Below, piece after piece: positions 54,370-64,000 of a stretch of 64,000 nt of DNA. Under the pieces are notes generated by a model that saw nothing but the letters and a program-made list of their open reading frames with translations, did no database searches and was not told where the DNA came from. Numbering within the stretch: the stretch's first letter is position 1; each line of letters starts with the position of its first letter. The position numbers and the translations under genes were made by a program. The DNA comes from Diaporthe sp. PMI_573 (lineage: Eukaryota > Ascomycota > Sordariomycetes > Diaporthales > Diaporthaceae): contig JAJTUP010000084.1 in the NCBI GenBank assembly GCA_021399435.1, positions 1 to 64,000 of the forward strand. Reading direction: 5' to 3'.

Positions 54370-56264
54370 CTACCGCCGATACCTCGTCTGCACACAGACA
54401 ACCCCGAGGAAGACTGCCGTCGCAGCCGAAGTGATACAGATGGTTGGCACAAAAGCATAGTAAGGAAGCTCGTGGTTCATTGCCCACAACGAGGTGCAGA
54501 AGCTGAGGGGCAGGAAAAGAATGCTGATGTAGGTCAAATACATGACGTTATCTCCCAGGTCGTTCGCATAAAGCGATGCTCTTGTCTGTGAAAGCTCGAT
54601 GAGCTGCTCGAGGTCAGCAGGGCTGTTGGAAGTCCTGGCCGGTCCACCTTCAAAGGTTGCTCGGATAGAGGCTTACCAGTTGACGAAGAGCCTGTAAATC
54701 ATCAATCTTTTGCCGCAGCTTCTTGCGTTGGCCGTAAAGTCGGTCTGAGTGTCGGTCCAGACACCCGTGTAATAAGAATTCCAGCCTTTGGCGCTCAAGT
54801 GCGTCCTTGTCGTCCTTGTTATTCTCTGTCTGGGACGATTTCTGCGCCTCGCCCTTTCGCCCCCGCTTCTTCCGCCCGTCCTCCTCCTGCTCTAATTGTT
54901 CCAGTCTCCGCCCAGGCCTTGCTTTGCGGAACTTGCTCCAGATTCCTTGCTCGTGATTCGTGATGTTGTTGAATAGGTTTGCCTCAAGCGACTCCAGCCG
55001 CTTCTGGAGCTTATAAATGCTCAGTAAGTCGTCGTTGACACCCCTGCGCCAGTAATCTGACCGGCTATTGGGAGAGCGGTGGATGCTGCCGTGGATCATC
55101 TCTTCGAAAGCGCGACATGCTTCGGCAGCTTCGTGCACATTACTAGTCCATATATCCGTGATTCTTCTCATGCCAACCTCGATCAAGCACGTCTGAAAGT
55201 GATCCGCGTCCCGTGGCGATTTGAACTTTGTCATGCCGAATCGATGCCGATTGTGTCTTTTCCGATTGGCAGGGGGCCGATCCGCTAAATTGCCATCCAA
55301 CAACCTGTCGTTGAGGAGCTTCCCATCCTCGTTGCTTCCGTCCCAGATGATATCTCCGGGTGCTATGATGAGGGCAATCCAGCTTCCGCAATTTGTGCGT
55401 CCTTTTTGTTCTGGGCCTTCAACCTCATCCGCCTTCTTCCCGTCAAGAAAGGGCAGCACACATATCTGGTAGAAACTATCAGCAAGCCCTTTTGCAAAAC
55501 AACAATTGATACCTCTTACGGTGAAGGCTTTTGAGACGTAGGATAAACTGATCGAATCGGAACGTGCCTGCTTCTGCGGAGCACCTTGCTCCTCGTCTGC
55601 TCTCTTCTTGTTCCCGGACGGTTTCAGTGAGACCGACCGTCGGATTGTATCCGTAAAGAACTTGAGGTTTCCGGGCAATCTTGAAGATTTTGCCCCAGTC
55701 TGTGCATAATCGAAACACCATTTCTTGTCAATCCCAACATCATCGCTTATGTGAGCGTCCCCGTCGCCTGTGAGATCTGCATTGAGTTGGAAATAAGGTA
55801 GGTGGAAAATGATGTCGTCGTGTCTCCAAGGATTAAATTTATGCCCTTCAAATTGTAGAGGATCGCATCCTTTGTTCTTTAGAAAAAACCACCGGACGTC
55901 CGCAAATGCATTCAAGGGCTCTTGTGGCTTTTCAGAACCTTGAGGAGTAGGCAAGTCACATTGTTCGCTTGGAGTCTCACAGAAACTGTCTCGTTAGTCC
56001 AACACTGGAAATTGTAGGCATTCCTATATGTGCGTTAGGCAGGGTGTTGCTGGCCTACATGAGGGTTTGCCCTCCTTGGTACAGCGGCAAATCTTCGTCC
56101 TCTGTCGAATTGACCTCCTCAAAGGGGTTTCCAGGCACTGCACGGTAGACTCGATACTGGTCTGGGACGATTCCCCAATCGTGTAGATCTCTTCGTGTAA
56201 CCTTTTCAAGGCCGACATCGGTGCCGTTTGTTGATTCTAATAAAGCTCGATCACTTGCAATCAT
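54370..56264 (-). CDS. CorA-like membrane protein (fungal type)
   Basis: Three exons: 56264-56059, 55985-54677, 54603-54370 (introns of 73 and 73 bases, donors GTAGGC and GTAAGC). The sum is 1749 bases, 582 residues. The large soluble N-terminal part contains DVRWFFLKNKGCDPLQFEGH and WIALIIAPGDIIWDG. A long charged coiled-coil stretch follows (RKARPGRRLEQLEQEEDGRK). The last exon has LIELSQTRASLYANDLGDNV and two membrane helices (YLTYISILFLPLSFCTSLWA and YAFVPTICITSAATAVFLGV). This layout is that of CorA-like Mg2+ transporters and their many fungal relatives. The GMN signature is not seen (the first helix ends WAMNHELP), so transport is uncertain. An upstream exon (ATG near 56503) is possible, but no in-phase splice was found. 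Confidence 0.7.
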
Positions 56265-57980
56265 GCTGAGGAATCGGGTTGTCCGCAACAGTCAAGCAAA
56301 GGGTGCCGGTATAAAGTGGGCGAGTTTGAACGATGAAGCTGACAGGTTCTTGCGCTTACTGCACGAGTGAGGGGTTGGGGGCTGACTTTTGTCCTTGATA
56401 GGTAGCACAAGATTGTGGTTGCGTTCAGCTCTTCAAGTGGGGAGGAAGATGGGTCTGCAGAGTGAATGGTCGTATCGCGTAGATCAGCAAGCCACCTGGG
56501 CATTGTCAGACCTCGGAGTGGGCTGGAAACGACTCGGGCCTATTGGAGGCCCCGAAGGCTCCTTGCAGTGATATTTTCGACCAACACGTGGGAACAGTCG
56601 CACGAGAGAGCAATCCTTTCACAGAATGTTTTCAAATCCGAACGAGAGCTTCGTACGTATTTAGAGTCCGGGTGTATAATTATTTTCAAATTATGCGCTG
56701 CCTCAAGTGCGACCTCGGGACCAGTGAGGCATTACTATATCAACCATTGATGCTTGTATTGCATCTAGCCTGTCAGACCATCAGGAGCAGACATAGCGTG
56801 GAAGGAGTAATGCCCGTAAGAAGATAATTGAGAATTTCAAGGGATGGCATAAAATAAAGCCAAATCCGACCTACCTATCAAGCATCGGGAAGATGAAGAC
56901 CGCGGCTGCTGCGTGTGTCTGGACCACGATTTCTGGCCCGGATCGTCCGGGCAACCGATACCCCGGAACAATTGGACAAGCTCGAGCAGGGGATCCCAGC
57001 TTGGCCGCATGCAGTGTCTATTTAGCGGGGTAGATCAGCCGAGCGCTAGGGCGCTTGGGCGGCAGCACTGTGCTGCGGCAAACGCTTAGCACCTGGCAAT
57101 CGGCACAGGCCGTACGCAAACCCAGTCTTCCGTGTAGCTGGATCGTGATCAGGAGGGCCAAAGATGAACCGATCGAGCAGAAACGGACTGAGGTTCCCAT
57201 TGAGCTGTCAGGACTAGACTGCTAGCTAACTCACACCATAAATTGTGGTAATCAGTCTCCGGTCCAGGTCTCTAAGTGATGCTTTGTGAGGGAAGGCGAT
57301 TCGGGTTGCTAGGGCCCCCGTCTCGAATCGGGTCAACGCTAGCACTTGGCTGCTCGAGACGGTCTTAAAAGGTTTCCGAAATCAATAGAAGTGTAATAAT
57401 TATATTAAGTTTTTGTCCCCTCTTTATGACTAAAATTGCGTTTTGGTCACAGACCTCCGTGGCTTGCTAGCAGACACACTTACGTAAGGTGTGGCGTAAA
57501 GCATGCTACGGAGGTCTGTGCGTTAGAGATAAGTCTTACAGTCCTGCTCCTTTAGAGAACTTTTGTGTACACATTTCGAACTGCAAGCTATTATATACGA
57601 CCATCAATTCTGGCTTACTGCCTTTGAGACCCGATTGCCTCCTGCTACGTATTTTCCGGCTTGTTGACTCGGCCCAAGCGGAGAATTCTGCCTGTTTGCT
57701 ACACATCAAAAGTCTATCATTTTCCGCCCTGTCCTTTCGAACTGTAAAACATATCGACCTGTTGCTGTTTGTAGCCTTGAAGTGTGTAGATCTAGATATC
57801 ATCCGGAAACCGGCCTCAGAGCATCAAACTGCTGATACGCATCTTTCTCAGTATCCTCTTGGTCTAGAGCAGTGAAGTGATTCATAACGCCCAAACAATG
57901 CGGTGTGCTTTTCTATTGTTTCATCCAGCTTGTGCAATAATCGCCTTCTTTGCCAGCAGGGGGAGGCTGCACGGGCATAC
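56265..57980. other. Intergenic with unassigned frames
   Basis: A minus-strand frame at 57536-57802 (FTVRKDRAENDRLLMCSK) and one at 56261-56503 (ADLRDTTIHSADPSSSPLEE) look partly coding. The second may be a further 5' exon of the CorA-like gene. No complete model could be built. Confidence 0.35.
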
Positions 57981-58334
57981 TTAAACTTCTTTCAATCTGT
58001 CATAACCTTCTTCCTTTTGTGCCATCGAATCATACAAGGATCGTAACAGATCGGAAAGAGACTTTGTGAAAGCGCTCATACCGCCCCTCAAAGCCCGGAT
58101 TAAATGTTCAATTTGATCGATTTTCTCTGTTAATCGGTCTACTTTGTGCAATACCTCCCTCGTAAAACTTCCAGTGCTTGTAACCTCGTGCTCGAATTGG
58201 CATAGTCGTGTTGCCTCATTGCCAGAGGCAGGACTTGAGGGTATGTTAGACTTGGTCGCTGGAAAGCATGTTCTACAAGCTTACCCGAATTCGCCGCCTG
58301 CGTGCAGCGGTTGAGTATCCCAAAGGGTTTTCAT
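57981..58334 (-). CDS. Small coiled-coil protein, unrecognised
   Basis: Two exons, 58334-58285 and 58233-57981, joined across a 51-base intron (donor GTAAGC, branch TCTAAC, acceptor CAAG, a less usual acceptor). The sum is 303 bases, 100 residues. The second exon encodes a continuous amphipathic helix region, TREVLHKVDRLTEKIDQIEH followed by LIRALRGGMSAFTKSLSDLL and RSLYDSMAQKEEGYDRLKEV, likely a coiled coil. An upstream ATG in the same frame (MDSSEQSYDLTPLLEND) is cut off by TGA. The family is unknown. Confidence 0.45.
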
Positions 58335-58619
58335 ATCTGAATTATAGTTCTGTGTCAATCAATCATTTTCCAGAAGTGGAGTCAAGTCATAGGACTGTTC
58401 GGAACTGTCCATGGCGATCGAACTTCAGATGTATTAAAATGATTCCAAAGTATGCAGTGCTAGGACTTGGGTGATGTTTGGTGTTTCTCCTCAAGCATAG
58501 TAGATAAATGTGCGTTTCTTCGGGAATATTTATAACCATGTGCTAGTTTATATTGCCCAATTCATGAGATATTTAATGGCTACGCTTTACCCTAACTCAC
58601 ACTGCCACGTGAATGTCAA

Positions 58620-58960
58620 GACATCCTTTCTAAATATATCTTGTACTTTAGTAATTTTCTCATTGAGCTAAAGAGTAAATATAATTAAAAAAGTTAAGTT
58701 AAATTAATAATTTATTTAAAATATAAGAAAATATATATAATATAGCGATATAATATAAATATAATAGAAACATGCTATATTTCTTTAAAAAGAAAATTAC
58801 TTAAAGATAATAAGCTCTTCGTTATAAAGGTATATTTTATAGTATTAATAGTTCGTCTTATACTTCTTAGATCCTAAACCTTCTAGATATTAACTAGTTA
58901 ATCTAATATAAAACATCTCTACTCTTTATTTTCTCGCCTAGCAGGCTTTACTGTCTTCGC
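58620..58960. other. AT-rich stretch
   Basis: Strongly AT-rich (TATAATATAG, AATAATTTATTT), with no frames. It sits just downstream of the HET gene end and is probably RIP-decayed repeat DNA. Confidence 0.5.
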
Positions 58961-58989
58961 GGCTAGATGCACTGAGAAACGATATACAT

Positions 58990-61440
58990 TTAGAGAATCG
59001 AGATCCCGCGACTTTCCCGAGGCCTAAACGCCTCTCCGTACATAACCCCATGCACATATGCCTCCCCGAGTATCCGGAAATCCGACCTGCCTTTGTACTG
59101 ACGAAGAACAACTGGTACCTTCCCGCCCTCCAGCAGGGCAACTACATCTCCCGCAACAGAGCCTTCAGGTACCAAACCAATACGGCCGTCCTCCAATCTA
59201 GCCATCAATCTCTTCATCGACGCGCCAATGTTAAACCGGAAGCTTGGCAGGGTTGCCGGATTGTAGCCCCGCAGCCATAATATAAGACCGCTGACCACCT
59301 TGGCAACAATCGCGATCCATGAGCTTCCGTTAGTGGACAGGATGTGGAAAGCGATCTTCATAAATCCATGTGCCGTACGCAGAAACGCGTCGTATCTGCA
59401 AAATTCGTCTCGGCATCGTCGTTCGCCTCCTGGCATGACGCCGGCGCTGATTGTTTTCCAATAGCAATCCAGCATGCTTTCCCCAGGGGCATAATCCTCG
59501 TTCCTGTCAATACGGGCAACGGCCTGCCACTCAACCCAGCTTGTGATGTGGGACGCGGCCATTTCTCCTTCAGTTTGTGTATCTGGCCCGACCTGACTCG
59601 GGCCGCTAAGGTTAAGAGGTCCACTGGTCTCCACGATGGCGGCAATGATATGTCCTTTCAAGGTTACTTGTTGCATATCGTTGTCGAAATGTGGCTGGGA
59701 TACAGAATCATTCGTTGCGCGAAACCCAACGGCGTTAACCTCGGGAACCTCGCCCTCCGGGAACATCATCTCCGTATGGCGCAATGGAGCTACGCAGCAA
59801 GTCGAGCTCCAGTCGGGCACCCAGGAAGGCAACACTCCAGCGTTGGCGTTGGTGACGTTATGGATTGACTCGAAAAGGTCCAGGTTGTTGGAGGTTCGGA
59901 GGATATGTGCAGCGAAGGTCTTGTATAACTGCTCCGGTGTCTCATCGTAATTAGGCTCAAACGGTAGACTCCTAACGCTTCCGGGTTCTGCCAGGCCCCA
60001 TAGGGAATAGATCTTATCCCGCGGGTCCGTCGCTCCACATGGTCTTGTTCGAGTCATCAGTTTGAGCAGGGAGTGTTGGTTCCCGGACTCGATCTCCCCT
60101 CGGAGGTGTTCGAGATTATCGACGGTGTTTGGGTTGATACGGCCGCTGTACAAGTTCATGGCGCCAAGTTTTGCGGAGTACGCGTAGGCTCTGTAGAACA
60201 GTGGCCATTCCACCTCGTGCTCCGCATACATGACGACAGATCTTCTTGAAACAGCGATTTCTTGGATTATCCATACGCGTTCAAACCAAGGCTCTCGGAA
60301 AAGTTCAAAGAAATTTTCCCAACACTGGTGTGGTGGAGTCGGCAAGCCGGGGTGTGGGAATGCGAAACTAAAAGCAGATTCTCCTGCTATTGGATGTCGT
60401 TCGCAAGCTTCGTCGATTGTTCTGGCGAACTCTAAGCCTTTTCCACCATGCTGCTCTCCCTCGCCGAGCCAAATAAGAGTGGTGACGCTGTGCCGGTATA
60501 TGCTTCGCATCAGTAGGATTTGGATGCCCTTTTCGTCGGTGTCTTTTTGGTTGATGCAGACTTGGTCTACCCAGAGTGTTCTTTCTTTGTCGGCGTGCCG
60601 CAATCGCTGCAGAGCTGTGTAGAGGGTTTGGGTCACCCTCAGACGGCGTCCATGACATGCAATGTACTTAGCATCTCCATTTGGAGGACCCCAGCAGTAT
60701 GACAGCGCTTCGTATCGCACTGTGGGCTCAGCATCAACGTCCAGTTCTTCAAGCCGGCATTCGATGCCATAAGGGTTGTCATCGCAGCATGGTCTCGACG
60801 TCGCTGAGGGCAAAACGACAATGACCCGGGTTTTGCCAGGGCCCGTCAGCCGATCATAGGTGTACTCTGACCTCCCACATGCTCTAATCGATCGCGGGAA
60901 TGTCGTCTGGGGAAGAGGCGATGCTCCAGCCCCGGTCGGCCCCAGGTGCACACGCCATGCACGCCATGCACTCCAACAGTACAACGGAATCAACACCAGC
61001 GTCCAGAACAGGATCCATAAGCAGTTGCCGATGTTGACGCAGACATCGACGACGTTGGTGAAAAGGACCTTGAATAAAGGCCCGACGCTTAGGTGAAATA
61101 AATAAATGCCCGAAAATAAAAATAGAACGTTCAGCCAGGTTGAGTGGAAATCGAAACTGATTTGTGAACCGATATAGTAGGAGATGGCAAGGGCAGTCGT
61201 ATACTTTGCAAACCACGACAGTTGGTAAGGGGAGTATCGCAAATCTCCGCCATAGGTCAGGACTCTGTGTGCCACAAACATAGCGTAACAGGCCATCCAG
61301 ATTCGACCACCACCAAAGCTGAGGGGGAAAAGCAAAAGCCGGCTAATCTTTCGTGCGTCGGCTGCTGCATGTCGAATAGCCGTCGAGTCTGAATCTTCTC
61401 CCAGGAGAGTAAGAACGATAGGTTGTAGGGTCCAAGTCAT
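58990..61440 (-). CDS. HET-domain protein with N-terminal membrane helices
   Basis: Single exon, ATG 61440, 816 residues, no stops. Residues 1-160 contain about four hydrophobic segments (around 44-58, 80-92, 103-126, 128-155, e.g. NVLFLFSGIYLFHLS and CLWILFWTLVLIPLYCW). The HET domain runs from about 243 to 395: YEALSYCWGPP (243), TLWVDQVCINQ (288), TTLIWLGEG (320) and PWFERVWIIQE (384). The far C-terminus (residues 750-810) has the usual HET-protein end, DFRILGEAYVHGVMYGEAF. HET domains drive heterokaryon-incompatibility cell death. A membrane-anchored version suggests action at a membrane. The gene stands alone. In contrast to the HET relic at 26340, it is intact. Confidence 0.88.
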   Translation of the reverse strand: MTWTLQPIVLTLLGEDSDSTAIRHAAADARKISRLLLFPLSFGGGRIWMACYAMFVAHRVLTYGGDLRYSPYQLSWFAKYTTALAISYYIGSQISFDFHSTWLNVLFLFSGIYLFHLSVGPLFKVLFTNVVDVCVNIGNCLWILFWTLVLIPLYCWSAWRAWRVHLGPTGAGASPLPQTTFPRSIRACGRSEYTYDRLTGPGKTRVIVVLPSATSRPCCDDNPYGIECRLEELDVDAEPTVRYEALSYCWGPPNGDAKYIACHGRRLRVTQTLYTALQRLRHADKERTLWVDQVCINQKDTDEKGIQILLMRSIYRHSVTTLIWLGEGEQHGGKGLEFARTIDEACERHPIAGESAFSFAFPHPGLPTPPHQCWENFFELFREPWFERVWIIQEIAVSRRSVVMYAEHEVEWPLFYRAYAYSAKLGAMNLYSGRINPNTVDNLEHLRGEIESGNQHSLLKLMTRTRPCGATDPRDKIYSLWGLAEPGSVRSLPFEPNYDETPEQLYKTFAAHILRTSNNLDLFESIHNVTNANAGVLPSWVPDWSSTCCVAPLRHTEMMFPEGEVPEVNAVGFRATNDSVSQPHFDNDMQQVTLKGHIIAAIVETSGPLNLSGPSQVGPDTQTEGEMAASHITSWVEWQAVARIDRNEDYAPGESMLDCYWKTISAGVMPGGERRCRDEFCRYDAFLRTAHGFMKIAFHILSTNGSSWIAIVAKVVSGLILWLRGYNPATLPSFRFNIGASMKRLMARLEDGRIGLVPEGSVAGDVVALLEGGKVPVVLRQYKGRSDFRILGEAYVHGVMYGEAFRPRESRGISIL

Positions 61441-62735
61441 CCTGAGCGAGTGATGGCCGGCCGATTTGCTCGCAGACCTATTTTTTGGCTTTTTTTCTTA
61501 GGTGAAGAGGAGCAAATGCCCAGTTAGTTATCGCCTTTGATCCTTTACGGTCTTCCCCTGCTCGTTAGCGCTTGGACTTCAGCTGCATCTCTCAAATAGG
61601 GGGTGGCTGTATATCAACCGTCGATCCTTGCCTACCGGACACTCAGATGGCTGTTCTAGCCCATTGTCTAATTCAGCTGCTCAGCACTCCGTACAGGTGG
61701 CGTCAAAATGAGATAGGAACTCCTGGCTTCTTGTGGTGGCTGTGATTATTTCGAGAGGACCTAACGCCTGTGCCTCGGCAAATATTCATTAGTTATGCGG
61801 CGGAAGGTAAACCGACGAATCAACACTCGCCTTTGGATAAGTCATTTCGCCTCCAGCGGCGGTCTAGTTTCGTAGAATTGAACATGGCCCAGATGTGCCC
61901 CCTGGAATATGCACGACAAGCACGGGTGCGAAAATGGATCACCGAGCTGTATACAGATCCTCCGCACAGATATTGCTATGCATTTTAAGCATCCTCCTCC
62001 TTGCGACTAACAATCAAAGTCTAGTATTGTTCGTGTCAATACGGGCATTGATGATGCCTTGGCATGACGCGTAGAACATCTAGGTATTTAACTTGTAAAG
62101 GAAAGATGTCAGAATCATAAACGGCATCGAATAAAGGACTGTCCGCGCGACTTCTTCATGACGGATCCGTCTGAGGACATGAAGGAAATGAAACACAGGA
62201 GAGACGACCGCTCTGGCGGCACAAGTGGATACTCGGCACGGAAGCGCCTACTGCCTGGCTTAGCTCTTGTCGTAGTAGATAGGCAGCGTTGGTTGTGATT
62301 GGCGTCCGTATTGTATGTTTGCGTGGTCTTTGTGTTATAGAGGTGTGCGTTATTCATGGTTTGGTGATTGCATGTGGATGTCAGAGGATGGCAGGGAAAA
62401 CTACGGGCGGCGAGGAGGTGTACTTGTAGATTGACTCCAACGAACTTTGCAATCTTTCATGCGAAAAAAAAAGAAGAGAAGTTTTCTCAGTCGTCATTAT
62501 GATGTAATCTGACGTCGAGATTGACGCCCTGAATAGCTACCCTCATTCTGAAAAAAGAGCATGCACCATTTGGGTTCTTCATAGCATATGTTGGAATGTT
62601 TCATAAATTACTATGCCTGTCTCATAATCCAGCAGATGCTGCTTCACAGTAGAGGGGATTAAGGAGTCTCGGTCCCTGGATCGCCAGGATGGGTGGGAAC
62701 CGATCACGTACCCGCCCGGCACTGAAAAGCGCCGG
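61441..62735. other. Upstream region of the HET gene; no supported gene
   Basis: Short frames only (for example 61770-61988 plus, 62115-62357 minus), none with motifs. Confidence 0.4.
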
Positions 62736-63530
62736 TTGCGCCACTTCATCGTCTCGCCGGAACAATGGATGGCAGATGTCCGGGCGCAAGTTCCATTACT
62801 CCAGCCGCTCGGAGAAGTGGTAGAGAGGCCCCGAGCCTGCCTCCAGCTTCCAGACAATCGCGTCAGAGGGGTGGGGCAACGCGGTAGAACAAACCACCGG
62901 CCAGCCTCTCCGTTCCGCACACATCATCTGCAGCAACCCCCAGATCCATCAACCGAGGACGGCATCAATCCAGACACTCGGCGGCTCGGCGTCATTGAAG
63001 CTGACGAGCCACAACGTCCTGAAGCACGAGCCATTACACGACACCCTCGACATCGGCGGCATCCGGGCCGGAGACAGGGTCTCCAATCTCACAAGTCACC
63101 CACACTTCATATCTTCGAGTACGGGCGTGTGTCCGAGGTTGCTCCGCGTGCGAGGGAGCATAAGTCTTGCCTACACCGGTCTCGGACACGTGCGTTCTTC
63201 GAGTGTATTCCCCACGATCAGCGAGGGTGGTGTCTCAAGAGGGAAGAGCTCAGTCTTAATAGTTCGGAGGGGATCATTCAGGCTTACGACAGAATTTTGT
63301 TGAAGAGCCCGAAATGCTGCTCCATCCCACATGCGCCAGGCAAGATCACCGACCCCGATTTTCTATCATACCTTGCGAAATTCGGCGAGGCTTCAGCGGA
63401 AGCTTCAGCGGAAGCTTCAGCCGAGTTCCGCAGCCCGCACGAGCTCAAGTTCTGTCGTTACCGGCTACTAGTTTTCTTGGGACTTTGCGAAGTTGCATTG
63501 AAAAATGGACACAAGACGGTATTGTGTTGA
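62736..63530 (+). CDS. Hypothetical ORF with a 12-bp in-frame repeat
   Basis: 264 codons without stop from 62736. The N-terminal half is Arg/Pro-rich and looks like a chance frame. The C-terminal part is more protein-like (RGWCLKREELSLNSSEGIIQ, KITDPDFLSYLAKFGE) and contains a triplicated EASA unit at 63390-63420. A minus-strand alternative (62579-62920) exists. No family recognised; the true gene may be only the 3' part with upstream exons. Confidence 0.3.
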   Translation: MRHFIVSPEQWMADVRAQVPLLQPLGEVVERPRACLQLPDNRVRGVGQRGRTNHRPASPFRTHHLQQPPDPSTEDGINPDTRRLGVIEADEPQRPEARAITRHPRHRRHPGRRQGLQSHKSPTLHIFEYGRVSEVAPRAREHKSCLHRSRTRAFFECIPHDQRGWCLKREELSLNSSEGIIQAYDRILLKSPKCCSIPHAPGKITDPDFLSYLAKFGEASAEASAEASAEFRSPHELKFCRYRLLVFLGLCEVALKNGHKTVLC

Positions 63531-63597
63531 GGTGAGTCTACTAAGGGTAAGTAGACAGTGACGTCAGAGGACGAGAACTAGAGTATACAAAGTGATA

Positions 63598-64000
63598 TTA
63601 ATTAAAATAAAGACATCTAGGACGTCGTGCCTGTTTGGTTTGGGGGGTGAGTCTCACAAACCAGGAGCCCACGGCACAGAGACCCACCGTTGCTAGAGCA
63701 AGCGGCCATGCCGACGCCGGGAATTCGATTCGAACGCCCTGTCCCGTCAATTTCACGTTTGGAGTCCAGGTTTGGGTTTTGGTAGCTGTGGTCGGCGGGT
63801 GGCCGGAACGGAGTGAATGCGTTGATTGTGATCCATGATTGTTTCTAGACCGTAGCCTCTCCGCTGCCTCTGGGGCGAGAAAAGCGGGGTCGCTAGCAGG
63901 ACTGTGCTTGCTCTCGTTGGACTCGTTGGTCTCCTTCACGGCTTTGCTTTCCAAGTCATTCTTCTTCGAAGAGACATACCGTTCTTCAGACAACAGACCG
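63598..64000 (-). CDS. C-terminal part of a membrane-anchored protein (runs off the right edge)
   Basis: The frame is open from the window edge to the stop at 63598. It is Ser/Glu/Lys-rich and low-complexity at first (KAVKETNESNESKHSPASDP). It ends with one hydrophobic helix (AWPLALATVGLCAVGSWFV) and a short basic tail, which fits a tail-anchored or single-pass membrane protein. The start lies outside the window. The family is unknown. Confidence 0.5.
   Translation of the reverse strand, partial: GLLSEERYVSSKKNDLESKAVKETNESNESKHSPASDPAFLAPEAAERLRSRNNHGSQSTHSLRSGHPPTTATKTQTWTPNVKLTGQGVRIEFPASAWPLALATVGLCAVGSWFVRLTPQTKQARRPRCLYFN

Noticed and set aside
57489..57875. 128-residue plus-strand frame
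   Set aside because: Overlaps an equally weak minus-strand frame; no motifs, unclear start; not listed as a gene.
59344..60622. Plus-strand frames of 130-174 residues
   Set aside because: Antisense to the HET/membrane gene.
1..64000. Starship-type giant transposon
   Set aside because: No DUF3435 tyrosine-recombinase captain gene, and no matching ends for the whole window.

Overview
The window looks like a chromosomal segment of a filamentous ascomycete (Pezizomycotina). Genes carry short GT..AG introns of about 46-92 bases. There are HET-domain genes and a GAL4-type Zn2Cys6 regulator, and the transposons show the damage expected from repeat-induced point mutation (RIP): AT-rich sequence with TAG/TAA where Trp or Gln codons are expected. 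No captain recombinase, rRNA operon, CRISPR array or telomere was found.

Layout. 1-3660: the end of one unknown gene (1-714), a broken unknown gene (1992-2750, minus) and a weak ORF. 3660-21670: a nested transposon block. A Ty1/copia element (4155-19666, 208-bp LTRs, TTTTT target duplication) has its right LTR split by a Ty3/gypsy element on the minus strand (11777-19500, 492-bp LTRs, CTAGG duplication). A pogo/Fot1-like element with perfect 43-bp inverted repeats lies next to it (19815-21670). 22-29.5 kb: a thioredoxin-reductase fragment, a secreted GH43-like protein, a decayed HET gene that runs into a MULE-like terminus, and two copies of a MITE-like repeat.

29.7-43.0 kb: a gene-dense island. 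It holds an Aro8-like aminotransferase (5-bp frameshifting duplication), a divergent Zn2Cys6 factor, a 4CL-like acyl-CoA ligase with a C-terminal ARL peroxisomal signal, a hot-dog thioesterase with two frame breaks, a pyruvate/indolepyruvate-decarboxylase-type TPP enzyme, and an amidohydrolase-2 protein without its first metal motif. Together these suggest a cluster handling an aromatic or branched 2-oxo acid (amino acid -> oxo acid -> aldehyde/acid -> CoA ester); the aminotransferase and thioesterase appear to be decaying.

43.9-54.0 kb: a compound transposon region. Inverted arms (43939-45290 and 51340-52244), each a MITE-like repeat plus a pogo-like remnant, enclose an intact DUF899 thioredoxin-like gene and a RIPed MULE (47920-50850). 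A Tc1/mariner element (52273-54008) whose transposase gene has an intron follows. 54.3-64 kb: a CorA-like membrane protein, a small coiled-coil gene, an intact 816-aa HET protein with N-terminal membrane helices, a low-confidence ORF, and a gene running off the right edge.

The most unusual item is the accessory reading frame of the gypsy element, antisense to gag-pol (12360-13031). It keeps all six cysteines of a GAL4-type zinc-cluster pattern, followed by a coiled coil, although RIP has put stops elsewhere in it. All gene models and splice sites are read by eye; no alignment was run.
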